From positions 37,460-101,459 of the forward strand of contig NZ_JARESE010000036.1 in assembly GCF_029076845.1 (NCBI RefSeq): 64,000 nucleotides of DNA, written 5' to 3'. The notes under the pieces are model-generated. The model saw nothing but the letters and a program-made list of their open reading frames with translations. It did no database searches and was not told the origin of the DNA. The translations under genes and the position numbers were made by a program. This DNA comes from Novosphingobium album (ex Liu et al. 2023) (GTDB taxonomy: Bacteria > Pseudomonadota > Alphaproteobacteria > Sphingomonadales > Sphingomonadaceae). This document shows, piece by piece, positions 17,374-25,487 of the stretch (the first letter of the stretch is position 1; every line of letters begins with the position of its first letter).

Positions 17374-17928
17374 TCACAGCCGGGGCAGCGTTACCCCCTG
17401 CTGGCCCATGTACTTGCCGGCGCGATCGGCATAGCTGATCTCGCACGGCTCGTTGCCTTGCAGGAACAGGAACTGGCACGCGCCTTCGTTGGCATAGATC
17501 TTCGCCGGCAGCGGCGTGGTGTTCGAGAATTCGAGCGTGACGTGCCCTTCCCAGCCCGGCTCCAGCGGCGTGACGTTCACGATGATGCCGCAGCGCGCAT
17601 ATGTCGATTTGCCCAGGCAGATCACCAGCACGTCGCGCGGCACGCGGAAATATTCGACCGTGCGCGCGAGCGCGAAGGAATTGGGCGGGATCACGCAGAC
17701 GTCGGTCTTGCGATCGACGAAGCTGTTCGCGGCGAAATCCTTGGGATCGACCACGGCGCTGTCGACATTGGTGAAGATCTTGAAATCGTCCGCCACGCGC
17801 GCGTCATAGCCATAGGAGGAAAGGCCATAGGATATGCAGCCGTCGCGCCGCTGCGCCTCCACGAAAGGCTCGATCATGCCGTTTTCGGTGGCCTGCCGCC
17901 TTATCCACTTGTCGCTGAGAATCGCCAT
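17374..17928 (-). CDS. dcd: dCTP deaminase
   Basis: A 184-residue trimeric enzyme that deaminates dCTP to dUTP, feeding dTMP synthesis. The active-site segments [12 protein letters not shown] (Ser and Arg) and NEGACQFLF (catalytic Glu) are intact, as is the N-terminal MAILSDKWI. Length equals that of typical alphaproteobacterial Dcd proteins. It is a single gene, 73 bp downstream of the DoxX start in the opposite direction of reading order, with its own ATG and no overlap with neighbours. Confidence 0.97.
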   Translation of the reverse strand: MAILSDKWIRRQATENGMIEPFVEAQRRDGCISYGLSSYGYDARVADDFKIFTNVDSAVVDPKDFAANSFVDRKTDVCVIPPNSFALARTVEYFRVPRDVLVICLGKSTYARCGIIVNVTPLEPGWEGHVTLEFSNTTPLPAKIYANEGACQFLFLQGNEPCEISYADRAGKYMGQQGVTLPRL

Positions 17929-18002
17929 GGGGGCTGCTTAATCGGTCAACATCGCGCTGTCATCGCCGCGTGTCATACTCGGTGAACAAGCCTGCCTCGC
18001 GG

Positions 18003-19082
18003 TCAGTCGATCGCCTGGGCCTTCCTGGAGCGGCGGCGGCGGGCGAAGAGCAGTCCCGCCGCGGCAAGGGCGAACAGGCCGAACGCTTCGGGTTCGGGCA
18101 CTGCGGTCGATCCGCCCGAACTGCCGCCGCCCGAGCTACTGCCCGGCTGGCCGCTGGGGGGATAGTAGCCGCCGGCATAAGTGCCCACGTGCATTTCGCC
18201 GTTCTGCAGCAGGTTGCCGAAGACCGCGGAACCCTGGATGTAGTTGAACGTCTGCGTATCGGCTTTCGGTGCCAGCACACTGCCGCCCCATGCCGTGGTC
18301 AGGGTCAGGTCGGCCGCGTCCTTGAAGTTCCAGATGACATGCTCGCCCAGATTGGCGGTGCCGCCGAGGAAATTGTCGTTCAGCCTGATCGAGCTGCCCG
18401 CAACATTGACGATCGCCGTGTCCGCCCCGTTCAGATTGAACTGGATCTCACCGATGCTGTCGAGCTGGGCGGCGGTGATGTTGAACACGGCCACCCCGTC
18501 GGCGCCGGGCACGGCGTTGAACGTACCGCGATTGCCGCTGATCTGAAGCTGGCTGTCCGCATCCAGCGTGCCGAGCTGATAGGACAGCTCGTTCATGCTC
18601 GTGGTGATAAGGCTCTTGTCCTGCTGCAAGTCCTGCGCGAACTGCGGGTTTGATGTGGCGAGGCCGGAGTTGACCGTGTTCTGGTTGACATTGGTGTTCG
18701 CGATCGTGCCCCCGACCTGCACCGTCTGCGGATCGCCATTGAGGTTGAAGCCGCTGTTGACGTTGCCGCCGACGATCGCGCCCGATCCGTTGTTCAGGTT
18801 CTTCGTGCCGCCATTCACATCGCCGACCACGACCAGCCCGGGCTGGCCGTTGCTCGACGGCGTGCCGGGCTTGATGTTGTAGTTGGATGAATTGCCGGTC
18901 AGGTCGCCACCGACGAAGGTACGCCCTTCCACTTCGGAACTGGAAGTGAGGTTGCCCAGAACGATAAGGTTCCATTCGCGCAGGGCATCGGTGCCGACCG
19001 GAACGCCCGCCATCGCGGGAGCAGCCATGGCGACCGACGCCAGAAGCGCGCCGATCGTGGAAGTGAAATGCCGCTTAACCAT
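18003..19082 (-). CDS. Choice-of-anchor A family protein with PEP-CTERM signal
   Basis: A 359-residue exported protein. A signal peptide (GALLASVAMAAPAMAG) is followed by the choice-of-anchor A beta-rich domain (about 27-300: NLIVLGNLTSSSEVEGRTFV, repeated GN and NG turns). A Gly/Ser linker (SSSGGGSSGGS) leads to the sorting signal VPEPEAFGLFALAAAGLLFA followed by RRRRSRK. Such proteins are cut by an exosortase and linked to exopolysaccharide or the cell surface. No exosortase is in the window. The adjacent wecB-wecC genes make a sugar acid that could belong to the same surface polymer. Confidence 0.9.
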   Translation of the reverse strand: MVKRHFTSTIGALLASVAMAAPAMAGVPVGTDALREWNLIVLGNLTSSSEVEGRTFVGGDLTGNSSNYNIKPGTPSSNGQPGLVVVGDVNGGTKNLNNGSGAIVGGNVNSGFNLNGDPQTVQVGGTIANTNVNQNTVNSGLATSNPQFAQDLQQDKSLITTSMNELSYQLGTLDADSQLQISGNRGTFNAVPGADGVAVFNITAAQLDSIGEIQFNLNGADTAIVNVAGSSIRLNDNFLGGTANLGEHVIWNFKDAADLTLTTAWGGSVLAPKADTQTFNYIQGSAVFGNLLQNGEMHVGTYAGGYYPPSGQPGSSSGGGSSGGSTAVPEPEAFGLFALAAAGLLFARRRRSRKAQAID

Positions 19083-19243
19083 ATTTCCTGACTCTGGCGC
19101 AATGCACGGGAAGCTTGTCGTTCAGCGATTCTCACGCCTATTGGTTGCCAATTCGTGTGCAAGCGCGGTTTTGCGGCTGGGTGTGGGCGGGCGATCGCTG
19201 CCCGGTGGACCCTGCCTTATCCGGCGATTAAGAACTGCATGGT

Positions 19244-20395
19244 ATGGACGCGGCCATGACCGCACCGCTCCGCATCCTCGTGATCTTCGGCACGCGCCCC
19301 GAAGCGATCAAGCTGTTCCCCGTCGTCCACGCGCTCAAGGCCGATCCGCGTTTCGAATGCGTGGTCTGCGTCTCGGCGCAGCATCGCCAGATGCTTGACC
19401 AGGTGCTCGATATCGCGGGGATCGTGCCCGATCACGATCTTGACGTGATGCAGCCCGACCAGACGCTGGACGCGCTCACCGCCAACCTGCTCGTCGGGCT
19501 GGGCCAGGTAATGGACGCGGTCCGCCCGGACCGGGTGATCGTGCAGGGCGATACGGCGACGGCGATGTGCGGCGCGCTCGCCGCCTATTACCGCAAGGTG
19601 CCGGTCGATCATGTCGAGGCGGGCCTGCGCTCCTACAACATCTATCACCCCTGGCCCGAGGAGGTGAACCGCAAGATCATCGGCGCGATGGCCAGCCTGC
19701 ACTTCGCGCCGACCGAAACCGCCGCCGGCGCGCTCAAGGCCGAGGCGGTCGATCCCGCGCGCGTCCATGTCACCGGCAATACCGTGATCGATGCATTGCA
19801 CTGGGTGACGGCGCGCATCGCCGCCGCGCCCGCGCTGGCAAGCGGGCTGGCCGATCTGGAAGCGCGCTTTGCCGGCAAGCGGATCATCGGCGTGACCAGC
19901 CACCGGCGCGAGAACTTCGGCGAAGGCATGGAAGGGATTGCCGAGGCCATCCGCACCATCGCCCGGCGGCCGGACGTGGCGGTGATCTTCCCCGTCCACC
20001 TCAACCCCAACGTGCGCAAGGTGATGAACGAGGGCCTGGCGGGGCTGGACAATGTCGCGCTGATCGAGCCGCTCGACTATCCGCACTTCGCCCGCCTGCT
20101 CGATCTGGCCGAGATCATGCTGACCGACAGCGGCGGCGTGCAGGAGGAAGCGCCCGCGCTCGGCAAGCCGGTGCTGGTGATGCGCGAGACCACCGAACGG
20201 CCCGAGGGCGTGGCGGCTGGAACCGCGAAACTCGTCGGCACATCGGCCGCGACGATCGTTACCGAATTATCAACCCTGCTCGACGATAAGGGCGCTTACG
20301 AAGCCATGGCGCGGGCCCACAACCCTTTCGGGGACGGCCACGCCGCGGCGCGTATCGTGGAGCTGCTCGCCAATGAAATCGGACACGAAACCTGA
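19244..20395 (+). CDS. wecB: UDP-N-acetylglucosamine 2-epimerase (non-hydrolysing)
   Basis: A 383-residue cytoplasmic enzyme interconverting UDP-GlcNAc and UDP-ManNAc. The hallmark ILVIFGTRPEAIKLFPVV begins at about residue 10. DHVEAGLRS, VTSHRRENFG and LTDSGGVQEEAPALGKPVL carry the conserved His, Arg and Glu residues of the GT-B-like active site. An ATG four codons later (19256) is an equally good start. It overlaps wecC by 23 bp, so the pair provides UDP-ManNAcA for a surface polysaccharide. Confidence 0.95.
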   Translation: MDAAMTAPLRILVIFGTRPEAIKLFPVVHALKADPRFECVVCVSAQHRQMLDQVLDIAGIVPDHDLDVMQPDQTLDALTANLLVGLGQVMDAVRPDRVIVQGDTATAMCGALAAYYRKVPVDHVEAGLRSYNIYHPWPEEVNRKIIGAMASLHFAPTETAAGALKAEAVDPARVHVTGNTVIDALHWVTARIAAAPALASGLADLEARFAGKRIIGVTSHRRENFGEGMEGIAEAIRTIARRPDVAVIFPVHLNPNVRKVMNEGLAGLDNVALIEPLDYPHFARLLDLAEIMLTDSGGVQEEAPALGKPVLVMRETTERPEGVAAGTAKLVGTSAATIVTELSTLLDDKGAYEAMARAHNPFGDGHAAARIVELLANEIGHET

Positions 20396-21677
20396 CGTCT
20401 GCGTCGTCGGGCTGGGTTATATCGGACTTCCCACCGCCGCCGTGATCGCCCGCGCCGGGTGCAAGGTGCTGGGCATCGACGTTTCGCAAAAGGTCGTCGA
20501 CACGATCAATCGCGGCGAGATCCATATCGAGGAAGTCGATCTGGATGGCCTGGTCCACGGCGTCGTCTCGCGCGGGCTGCTGTCCGCCTCCACCGAAGTG
20601 GCGCCCGCCGATGTCTTCGTGATCGCGGTGCCCACGCCGTTCGACAAGGATCATGCGCCCGATGTCTCGTATGTGCTGGCCGCCGGCCGCACGATCGCGC
20701 CGGTGCTGAAGGCGGGCGACGTGGTGATCCTCGAATCGACCTCGCCGGTCGGCACCACCGAGCAGCTTCGCGATATGATCGCGACGATGCGCCCGGACCT
20801 GAAAGTGCCCGGCCTCGTCCGCGAAACCCCCGACATCGCCATCGCCTATTGCCCCGAGCGCGTGCTGCCCGGCCGCATCCTCGAAGAGCTGACCAACAAC
20901 GACCGTTCGATCGGCGGCATCACGCCCCGCTGCGCAAGGAAGGCGCTGGCCTTCTACAAGCGCTTCGTGCGCGGCGAATGCGTCACCACCGATGCCCGTT
21001 CTGCGGAAATGACCAAGCTGGTCGAGAACGCCTATCGCGACGTCAACATCGCCTTCGCCAACGAACTTTCGATCGTTGCGGACAAGATGGGCCTCGATGT
21101 CTGGGAAGTGATCCGGCTGGCCAATCGCCATCCGCGCGTCAACATCCTCTCGCCCGGGCCGGGCGTGGGCGGCCACTGCATCGCGGTCGATCCCTGGTTC
21201 ATCGTCCACGGCGCGCCAGAGGAAACCCCGCTGATCCGCACCGCGCGCGGCGTCAACGACGGCAAGATGCACCATGTGATCCGCAAGGCGGACGAACTGG
21301 TCGCCGCGCATCCCGACGCCAGGGTCGCCTGCCTCGGCCTCGCCTTCAAGGCCAACATCGACGATTTCCGCGAAAGCCCGGCGCGCTTCGTCACTTCGCG
21401 GCTGGCGCGCAAGTACGGCGCGCGCATCCACATCGTCGAGCCTTATGCCGCCGAGCTGCCGATCGAGTTCACCGACACCGGCGCCACCCAGATCGACATC
21501 GACACCGCGCTGGAGGAATGCGAGATCCTGATCGTGCTGGTGGACCATGACGTGTTCCGCGTCGTCCCGCTGGCCGAGCGCGCCGACAAGCTGGTCTACG
21601 ACACGCGCGGCATCTGGCCCGACCAGCCCCGGCGCGAAGCCGACGACAGCCCCGGCCTGCGCCTCGCGGCGGGCTGA
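20373..21677 (+). CDS. wecC: UDP-N-acetyl-D-mannosamine dehydrogenase
   Basis: A 434-residue NAD-dependent four-electron dehydrogenase that oxidises UDP-ManNAc to UDP-ManNAcA. Visible are the Rossmann loop VVGLGYIGLPTA, the catalytic region GPGVGGHCIAVDPWF with the nucleophilic cysteine, AEMTKLVENAYRDVNIAFANE, and the C-terminal UDP-binding domain (LGLAFKANIDDFRESPA). Length fits WecC (about 420). Start and stop agree with an overlap with wecB. The product probably enters exopolysaccharide rather than enterobacterial common antigen, since no other wec genes are present. Confidence 0.95.
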   Translation: MKSDTKPDVCVVGLGYIGLPTAAVIARAGCKVLGIDVSQKVVDTINRGEIHIEEVDLDGLVHGVVSRGLLSASTEVAPADVFVIAVPTPFDKDHAPDVSYVLAAGRTIAPVLKAGDVVILESTSPVGTTEQLRDMIATMRPDLKVPGLVRETPDIAIAYCPERVLPGRILEELTNNDRSIGGITPRCARKALAFYKRFVRGECVTTDARSAEMTKLVENAYRDVNIAFANELSIVADKMGLDVWEVIRLANRHPRVNILSPGPGVGGHCIAVDPWFIVHGAPEETPLIRTARGVNDGKMHHVIRKADELVAAHPDARVACLGLAFKANIDDFRESPARFVTSRLARKYGARIHIVEPYAAELPIEFTDTGATQIDIDTALEECEILIVLVDHDVFRVVPLAERADKLVYDTRGIWPDQPRREADDSPGLRLAAG

Positions 21678-21690
21678 AGCCGGTGAAAAG

Positions 21691-21719
21691 CGGCGAGCGG
21701 CCCGCCGGGTCGTTCGCCG
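21691..21719. terminator. Terminator-like hairpin between convergent genes
   Basis: An imperfect inverted repeat (21691-21703 with 21707-21719, 11 of 13 pairs, 3-base loop) sits in the 45-bp gap between the wecC stop and the stop of the phosphotransferase gene. It lacks a T-tract, so termination is inferred only from place and structure. Confidence 0.45.
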
Positions 21720-21722
21720 AGC

Positions 21723-22811
21723 TCAGAGCCGCGCGATCAGGCCGATCGTGTCATGGTCCAGCATCGCGGCGGAAAAGCGCGCGGTATAGGCGGTGTTGAT
21801 CGCCTCGGGCTGGAAATCGGACGCGTTGACCAGGAAGATGCCATAGCCGAAGGCCAGGTAGCAGCCGAACTGGCGCATCATCTCGTCAAGCGGCGGCGGG
21901 GCGATTCCCTCGGCCGCCAGCGCTTGGCGGTAATGGGCGACGAGATCGCGGTCGTGCGCGTGACGATCGGCCATGTCGAGCGCGCCGGTGACGTGATAGG
22001 CCACTTCGCACAGCGCCGGGCCGACATGCGGCTGGCTGTCGAAGAAGCCGGGCTCGCCGTCGATATCGACATAGAGATTGCCCAGGTGCGTGTCGCCATG
22101 GACCAGCACGCGCGGGATCGTCCTGCCCAGCGCCGAAAGCTTGCCCAGCGCGGTAAGGAACCAGTCCAGCGAATGGAACCGCACCGATGCGGCGGCGCCG
22201 CGCGCGCTCTGGACGAAGCCTTGCCAGACCGGCGGGGTCAGGATCTGCGCGCCATAGCGATAGAAGCCGTCGATGAAATCGTCCGCCCAGGCGAAAGCGC
22301 CGCCGGGGGCAAAGGGCGCGGCCTGCTCCCAGGTCAGGGCATGGTGCCGGGCCAGCACCTCCAGCCGGCGCGCGACCGCTTCGGGCGGCAGCGGCCGTTG
22401 CGGGTGGAGGAATTCCACCCCGCGCGCGACCAGGTCTTCCAGGATGACGATACCTTGCCGCGCCTCGGCATCGAAGCCGGCGAAATAGCACGTCGGCTGG
22501 CGCAAAGCCGTCAGCGGCGCGACATCGGCATAGGCGTGGACTTCATGCGCGTGCATGTAGTCCATCAGCCGGCTGTGCGGCTCGAACCCGCCCTTCAGGA
22601 TCACTTGCGCGGGAATGCCGGCGGCGCGCGCGGCCGCGTCACGCTCCAGCGCCACGCGGATCTTGGTGCAGGTGCCATGCATCACGTCGAGGATGCGCGA
22701 GCCTGTCAGGCCGATGCCGGGCGCCTGCGCGGCAAGCGCGGCTTCCAGCCACGCAGTGGTGATATTCGCGATCGTCGTGGGCAGCGGGCAGGGGCCTGGG
22801 GTTTTTGTCAT
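21723..22811 (-). CDS. Phosphotransferase family protein (APH/choline kinase-like)
   Basis: A 362-residue kinase-fold protein. The Brenner motif HGDTHLGNLYVD carries the catalytic Asp and Asn, followed by the metal-binding Asp in GFFDSQ. A Lys in VILKGGF would bind ATP. The start at 22811 is chosen because AAGGAGG lies nine bases upstream, while the in-frame ATG at 22820 touches that site. This branch often occurs with acyl-CoA genes in actinobacteria and sphingomonads, and here the divergent neighbour is a crotonase. The substrate is unknown; antibiotic resistance is unlikely. Confidence 0.85.
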   Translation of the reverse strand: MTKTPGPCPLPTTIANITTAWLEAALAAQAPGIGLTGSRILDVMHGTCTKIRVALERDAAARAAGIPAQVILKGGFEPHSRLMDYMHAHEVHAYADVAPLTALRQPTCYFAGFDAEARQGIVILEDLVARGVEFLHPQRPLPPEAVARRLEVLARHHALTWEQAAPFAPGGAFAWADDFIDGFYRYGAQILTPPVWQGFVQSARGAAASVRFHSLDWFLTALGKLSALGRTIPRVLVHGDTHLGNLYVDIDGEPGFFDSQPHVGPALCEVAYHVTGALDMADRHAHDRDLVAHYRQALAAEGIAPPPLDEMMRQFGCYLAFGYGIFLVNASDFQPEAINTAYTARFSAAMLDHDTIGLIARL

Positions 22812-22879
22812 GGCCGGCATCCTCCTTGCGCGCTAGCCTGCGGAAACGGAGCCGCCGGACATGCGCATCGGGAGAGGAC

Positions 22880-23665
22880 ATGAGCGAATACGATGTCGGA
22901 ACGCAATCGCTGAAGCTCGAACGCGAAGGCCCGATCCTGTGGTGCCGGATCGATCGTCCGCACGCGCGCAACGCGTTCACCCCGGCGATGTACTTCGGGC
23001 TGAAGCGCGCGGTGCGCCTGGTCAATTCCTTCGCCGAGCCCTGCGCGCTGATCATCACCGGCACCGATGACGTCTTCGCGCCGGGCGGCGACCTGGGCGG
23101 ACGCTATGAGCCGGGGGACGAGCCTGTGCCGGCCGGCCTGACTTATGAAAGCCTGCCGTTCCTCGCGATCCGCGAAAGCAACGCGCCCGTCGTGGCGGCG
23201 GTCAACGGCATCTGCCAGGCGGGCGGGCTGCTGGTGGCGATGATGGCCGATGTCGCCGTCGTTTCCGATCGTGCGACCTTCCGCGTGCCCGAACTGCTGC
23301 GCGGCATCATCGACGCGACTTATGCCGCGACGCTGCCTGCGCATGTCGGGCTGGCCCAGGCGCGCGACCTGCTGCTGACCGCGCGCAAGATCGACGCGGC
23401 CGAAGCGCATCGCATGGGGCTGTTTTCGCGCCTGGTGCCGCACGCGGCGCTGCGCGTGGAAGCGGTGCGTGCCGCTTGCGAGATCCTGCGCACCGCGCCC
23501 GAGGCGCGCGCTCACACCAAGCGGATGCTCAATCAGCAGTACGGCACGATTGATTACGAGACGATGTTCGCTTCGCTGGCGTTCGGGCGCGAGCCGCGCG
23601 AAGGAATGCGCGCCTTCATGGAAAAGCGCGAGCCTGACTGGATTCCGCAGGACTTGCCCGGTTGA
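22880..23665 (+). CDS. Crotonase/enoyl-CoA hydratase family protein with changed active site
   Basis: A 261-residue crotonase-fold protein acting on an acyl-CoA thioester. The oxyanion-hole regions (FAPGGDLGG and NGICQAGGLLVAMMAD) are present. Compared with classical hydratases, the first catalytic Glu is replaced by Leu118, while the second is kept (Glu138 in FRVPELLRG). It may therefore be an isomerase or another crotonase activity rather than a hydratase. The ATG has a GGAGAGG site. It is divergent from the APH-like kinase gene, with a 68-bp shared promoter region. Confidence 0.87.
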   Translation: MSEYDVGTQSLKLEREGPILWCRIDRPHARNAFTPAMYFGLKRAVRLVNSFAEPCALIITGTDDVFAPGGDLGGRYEPGDEPVPAGLTYESLPFLAIRESNAPVVAAVNGICQAGGLLVAMMADVAVVSDRATFRVPELLRGIIDATYAATLPAHVGLAQARDLLLTARKIDAAEAHRMGLFSRLVPHAALRVEAVRAACEILRTAPEARAHTKRMLNQQYGTIDYETMFASLAFGREPREGMRAFMEKREPDWIPQDLPG

Positions 23666-23667
23666 AA

Positions 23668-23820
23668 GGTTGTCTGGAAATATGCCGAGAGGCACATGGC
23701 GACACCGGCCCACGCCCCCATCCGGCCTCCCACAGCGTATCATTCCGATGGGAGGCCGGGCGGGCGCGTGGGCCGGTGCCGCATAAGAAAAGCGCTCTTC
23801 GGCGCATTTCCAGACAAACC
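23668..23820. repeat. Dispersed palindromic repeat, copy 2 (between convergent genes)
   Basis: This fills almost the whole gap between the crotonase and PilZ stops as one long imperfect palindrome. The outer arms are 23668-23681 and 23806-23820 (one extra base). A GC-rich central hairpin (about 23703-23732 with 23749-23778) is related to that of copy 1, including the loop-side CCCACAG. The AAATGCGC-type core appears near both ends. The centre is at about 23740. Confidence 0.75.
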
Positions 23821-23821
23821 T

Positions 23822-24205
23822 TCAAAGCCGGGTCGATCCCCGCACCCAGGCTTGCGCCACTTCGCGCAAGAGTTCCCTGTCGCTGCCGAGATGCTCCGCA
23901 TCGTCGCAATCGCGCGTGGCGATCAGCACTGCGGGCTTGAGCCGCGCATCGAAACGCAGGCCGCAGCGCGCGCCGTTCTGCCAGATGACGCGGCCGAACG
24001 CCTCGAAATCCTTCCACAGGAGCAGGGCATCCTCGCCGATGCGCACGGGCGCGCCGATCCGCAATCGGGCGCCTTCAAACGACAGGTCTTCCAGGATCGC
24101 CTTGGATTCGCCGTGCAGCAGCACCAGCTTGGCCGGCAGGCGCACGCGCAGGCGGCTGTAGCTGCGCCGGCCGCATACGATCGTTTCCGAAACCGCCTGA
24201 TCCAT
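23822..24205 (-). CDS. PilZ domain protein
   Basis: A 127-residue protein that is nearly all PilZ domain, a c-di-GMP-binding fold. The motif R-x-x-x-R is seen in YSRLRVRLPAKL and the D/N-x-S-x-x-G element in EDLSFEGARLRIG, followed by GRVIWQNGARCGLRF. It probably changes motility, exopolysaccharide or surface behaviour by binding a partner when c-di-GMP is high. It is a single gene; its stop lies two bases beyond the end of repeat copy 2. Confidence 0.9.
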   Translation of the reverse strand: MDQAVSETIVCGRRSYSRLRVRLPAKLVLLHGESKAILEDLSFEGARLRIGAPVRIGEDALLLWKDFEAFGRVIWQNGARCGLRFDARLKPAVLIATRDCDDAEHLGSDRELLREVAQAWVRGSTRL

Positions 24206-24299
24206 GCCGCCACGATAGCGCCATCAGGGCTAGCGATGCCTTGTGGCGCGTCTAGGGGAACTTACGGGGCGCCGAAAACGCGCGCGACCGGCCAGCCGC

Positions 24300-24530
24300 T
24301 CAGAATCCGGCCTCGTTCCGCAGCCGTGCGAGAATTTCCGACCATACCCGCCGGCAGTTCGCCGGGCTGATGTGGGCGGGGCCCGAAGCGCTTTGTATCG
24401 TCGCGTCCGAAGGATCGTCCAGCCAGTTGAACATCGTCGCGATCGCCGCGCGCGCGATCGCCTCGTGATCATGGCGCGAAAGCTCATCGGTTTCCTTCAC
24501 GGCCTTGGCCACTCTATGCGCAAGGGGCAT
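24300..24530 (-). CDS. Small hypothetical protein, 76 residues
   Basis: Not recognised. The predicted protein is soluble and mostly helical, with HRVAKAVKETDELSRHDHEA and CRRVWSEILARLRNEAGF at the end. The start at 24530 has GGAG seven bases upstream; an in-frame ATG at 24596 adds a low-complexity N-terminus and lacks such a site. It is divergent from the 63-residue gene. An open frame on the opposite strand exists here but looks less protein-like. Confidence 0.55.
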   Translation of the reverse strand: MPLAHRVAKAVKETDELSRHDHEAIARAAIATMFNWLDDPSDATIQSASGPAHISPANCRRVWSEILARLRNEAGF

Positions 24531-24658
24531 TGCCAGCTCCAAACCAGGGTCGGGGTCGGTTCTGGTTAAGGAATTCGGCACGCGGGGCAAAGGCATGGGC
24601 CGTTGCGAAGCTGCCTTATCTGGGTATATTTACGCAAAAGATCGAGGTCGTTCGATTT

Positions 24659-24850
24659 ATGCCAGAAGCTTCGGTCCATGCGCGGGCATTGGCGGCGCTG
24701 ACCGAAGCCATCGCCTTGCTCGATGACGTCGGACTCGCGATCGCGGCGGCGCATGTGGCGGCCGCGATGGCCTGCGTGATCCGGGCCCAGGCTGAAGCGG
24801 CCCGGACCGGCGGCGGCTTTCAGGAAGAACCGGGTTCCAAAAACACTTGA
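24659..24850 (+). CDS. Small hypothetical protein, 63 residues
   Basis: Not recognised. The product would be a single Ala-rich amphipathic helical hairpin (MPEASVHARALAALTEAIAL, then AIAAAHVAAAMACVIRAQAE). A GAGG lies 15 bases upstream of the ATG. The upstream region (24597-24658) is more AT-rich than the surroundings, suggesting a promoter. Its 3' end overlaps the 3' end of the convergent winged-helix gene by 31 bp. Confidence 0.55.
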   Translation: MPEASVHARALAALTEAIALLDDVGLAIAAAHVAAAMACVIRAQAEAARTGGGFQEEPGSKNT

Positions 24851-25149
24851 TCCAGCTTTTCCGAAGCGATCGCGGTCAGGCTGTACCAGTCCTCGTCATC
24901 GGCGTCGCGCCGCACGCCAATATAACCGCGATCAAGCAGGACATTGAGCCAGCGCCTGACCAGACTGGGCGGGACATGCGTGGCCTTTTCCAGATCGCCG
25001 GTCTTTACCGCGCCTTGACTATTCCGCAGTTCAAGCAGGATAATCCACGCCGGGTCATAAAACAGATCTTCAGAGAAGAGCTGGCTTCGCCGTTCGTAAG
25101 TGCGAAGTACCAATGCCTCAACGGGCGTCCCGACTACGCCGATATGCAT
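24820..25149 (-). CDS. Winged-helix DNA-binding protein (MarR-like)
   Basis: A 109-residue regulator-like protein. The core reads as a winged helix: DPAWIILLELRNSQGAV, a recognition region LEKATHVPPSLVRRWLNVLL and a wing DRGYIGVRRDADDEDWYSLT. The short length leaves little room for a ligand domain. Similar proteins in sphingomonads occur as single genes of unknown target. The ATG is preceded by GAGGGG, and a good sigma-70 promoter lies upstream. The 3' end overlaps the convergent small gene. Confidence 0.78.
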   Translation of the reverse strand: MHIGVVGTPVEALVLRTYERRSQLFSEDLFYDPAWIILLELRNSQGAVKTGDLEKATHVPPSLVRRWLNVLLDRGYIGVRRDADDEDWYSLTAIASEKLDQVFLEPGSS

Positions 25150-25199
25150 CGCCCCTCATCTCCCTGAGCAGGAGTTCATTTCTTGCTTTTGAGCTCAAG

Positions 25200-25228
25200 A
25201 TAATTGATGTTTTGGCCAGCTTTGTCAA
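25200..25228 (-). promoter_or_regulatory. Sigma-70-type promoter for the winged-helix gene
   Basis: On the minus strand a consensus -35 TTGACA (25228-25223), a 17-base spacer and a -10 AATTAT (25205-25200) lie about 50 bases before the ATG, inside an unusually AT-rich patch for this genome. Confidence 0.65.
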
Positions 25229-25338
25229 TATATGCGCCCTGATCGCGCCAACATGTTCCATGCCGGGACATGCGTGCGGACAAGCGCACGCCGATCGCGC
25301 CAGCGCCTGCCGTTTCCATGAGAAACGCCGAAAAGTCT

Positions 25339-25412
25339 TGGAGGCCCGAGCCGGAATCGAACCGGCGTATACGGATTTGCAGTCCGCTGCGTCACCACTC
25401 CGCCATCGGGCC
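25339..25412 (-). tRNA. tRNA-Cys (GCA)
   Basis: A 74-base tRNA on the minus strand. The acceptor arms GGCCCGA and TCGGGCC pair, the anticodon loop is CTGCAAA with anticodon GCA, and the T loop reads GGTTCGATTCC. The terminal CCA is encoded in the DNA. The rest of the gap between the winged-helix gene and the RNB gene (25150-25487) holds only that gene's promoter. Confidence 0.97.
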
Positions 25413-25487
25413 ATCCGGGGGCGTATGCCTGTAGGGAAAGCGCCCCTATCAACCCAGGACGCGGTGCGCAATCGGATTCGGGTGGAT

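Noticed and set aside
21723..22811. Aminoglycoside resistance gene
   Set aside because: The kinase fold is present, but the branch and the neighbouring crotonase point to metabolism; no resistance context is seen.
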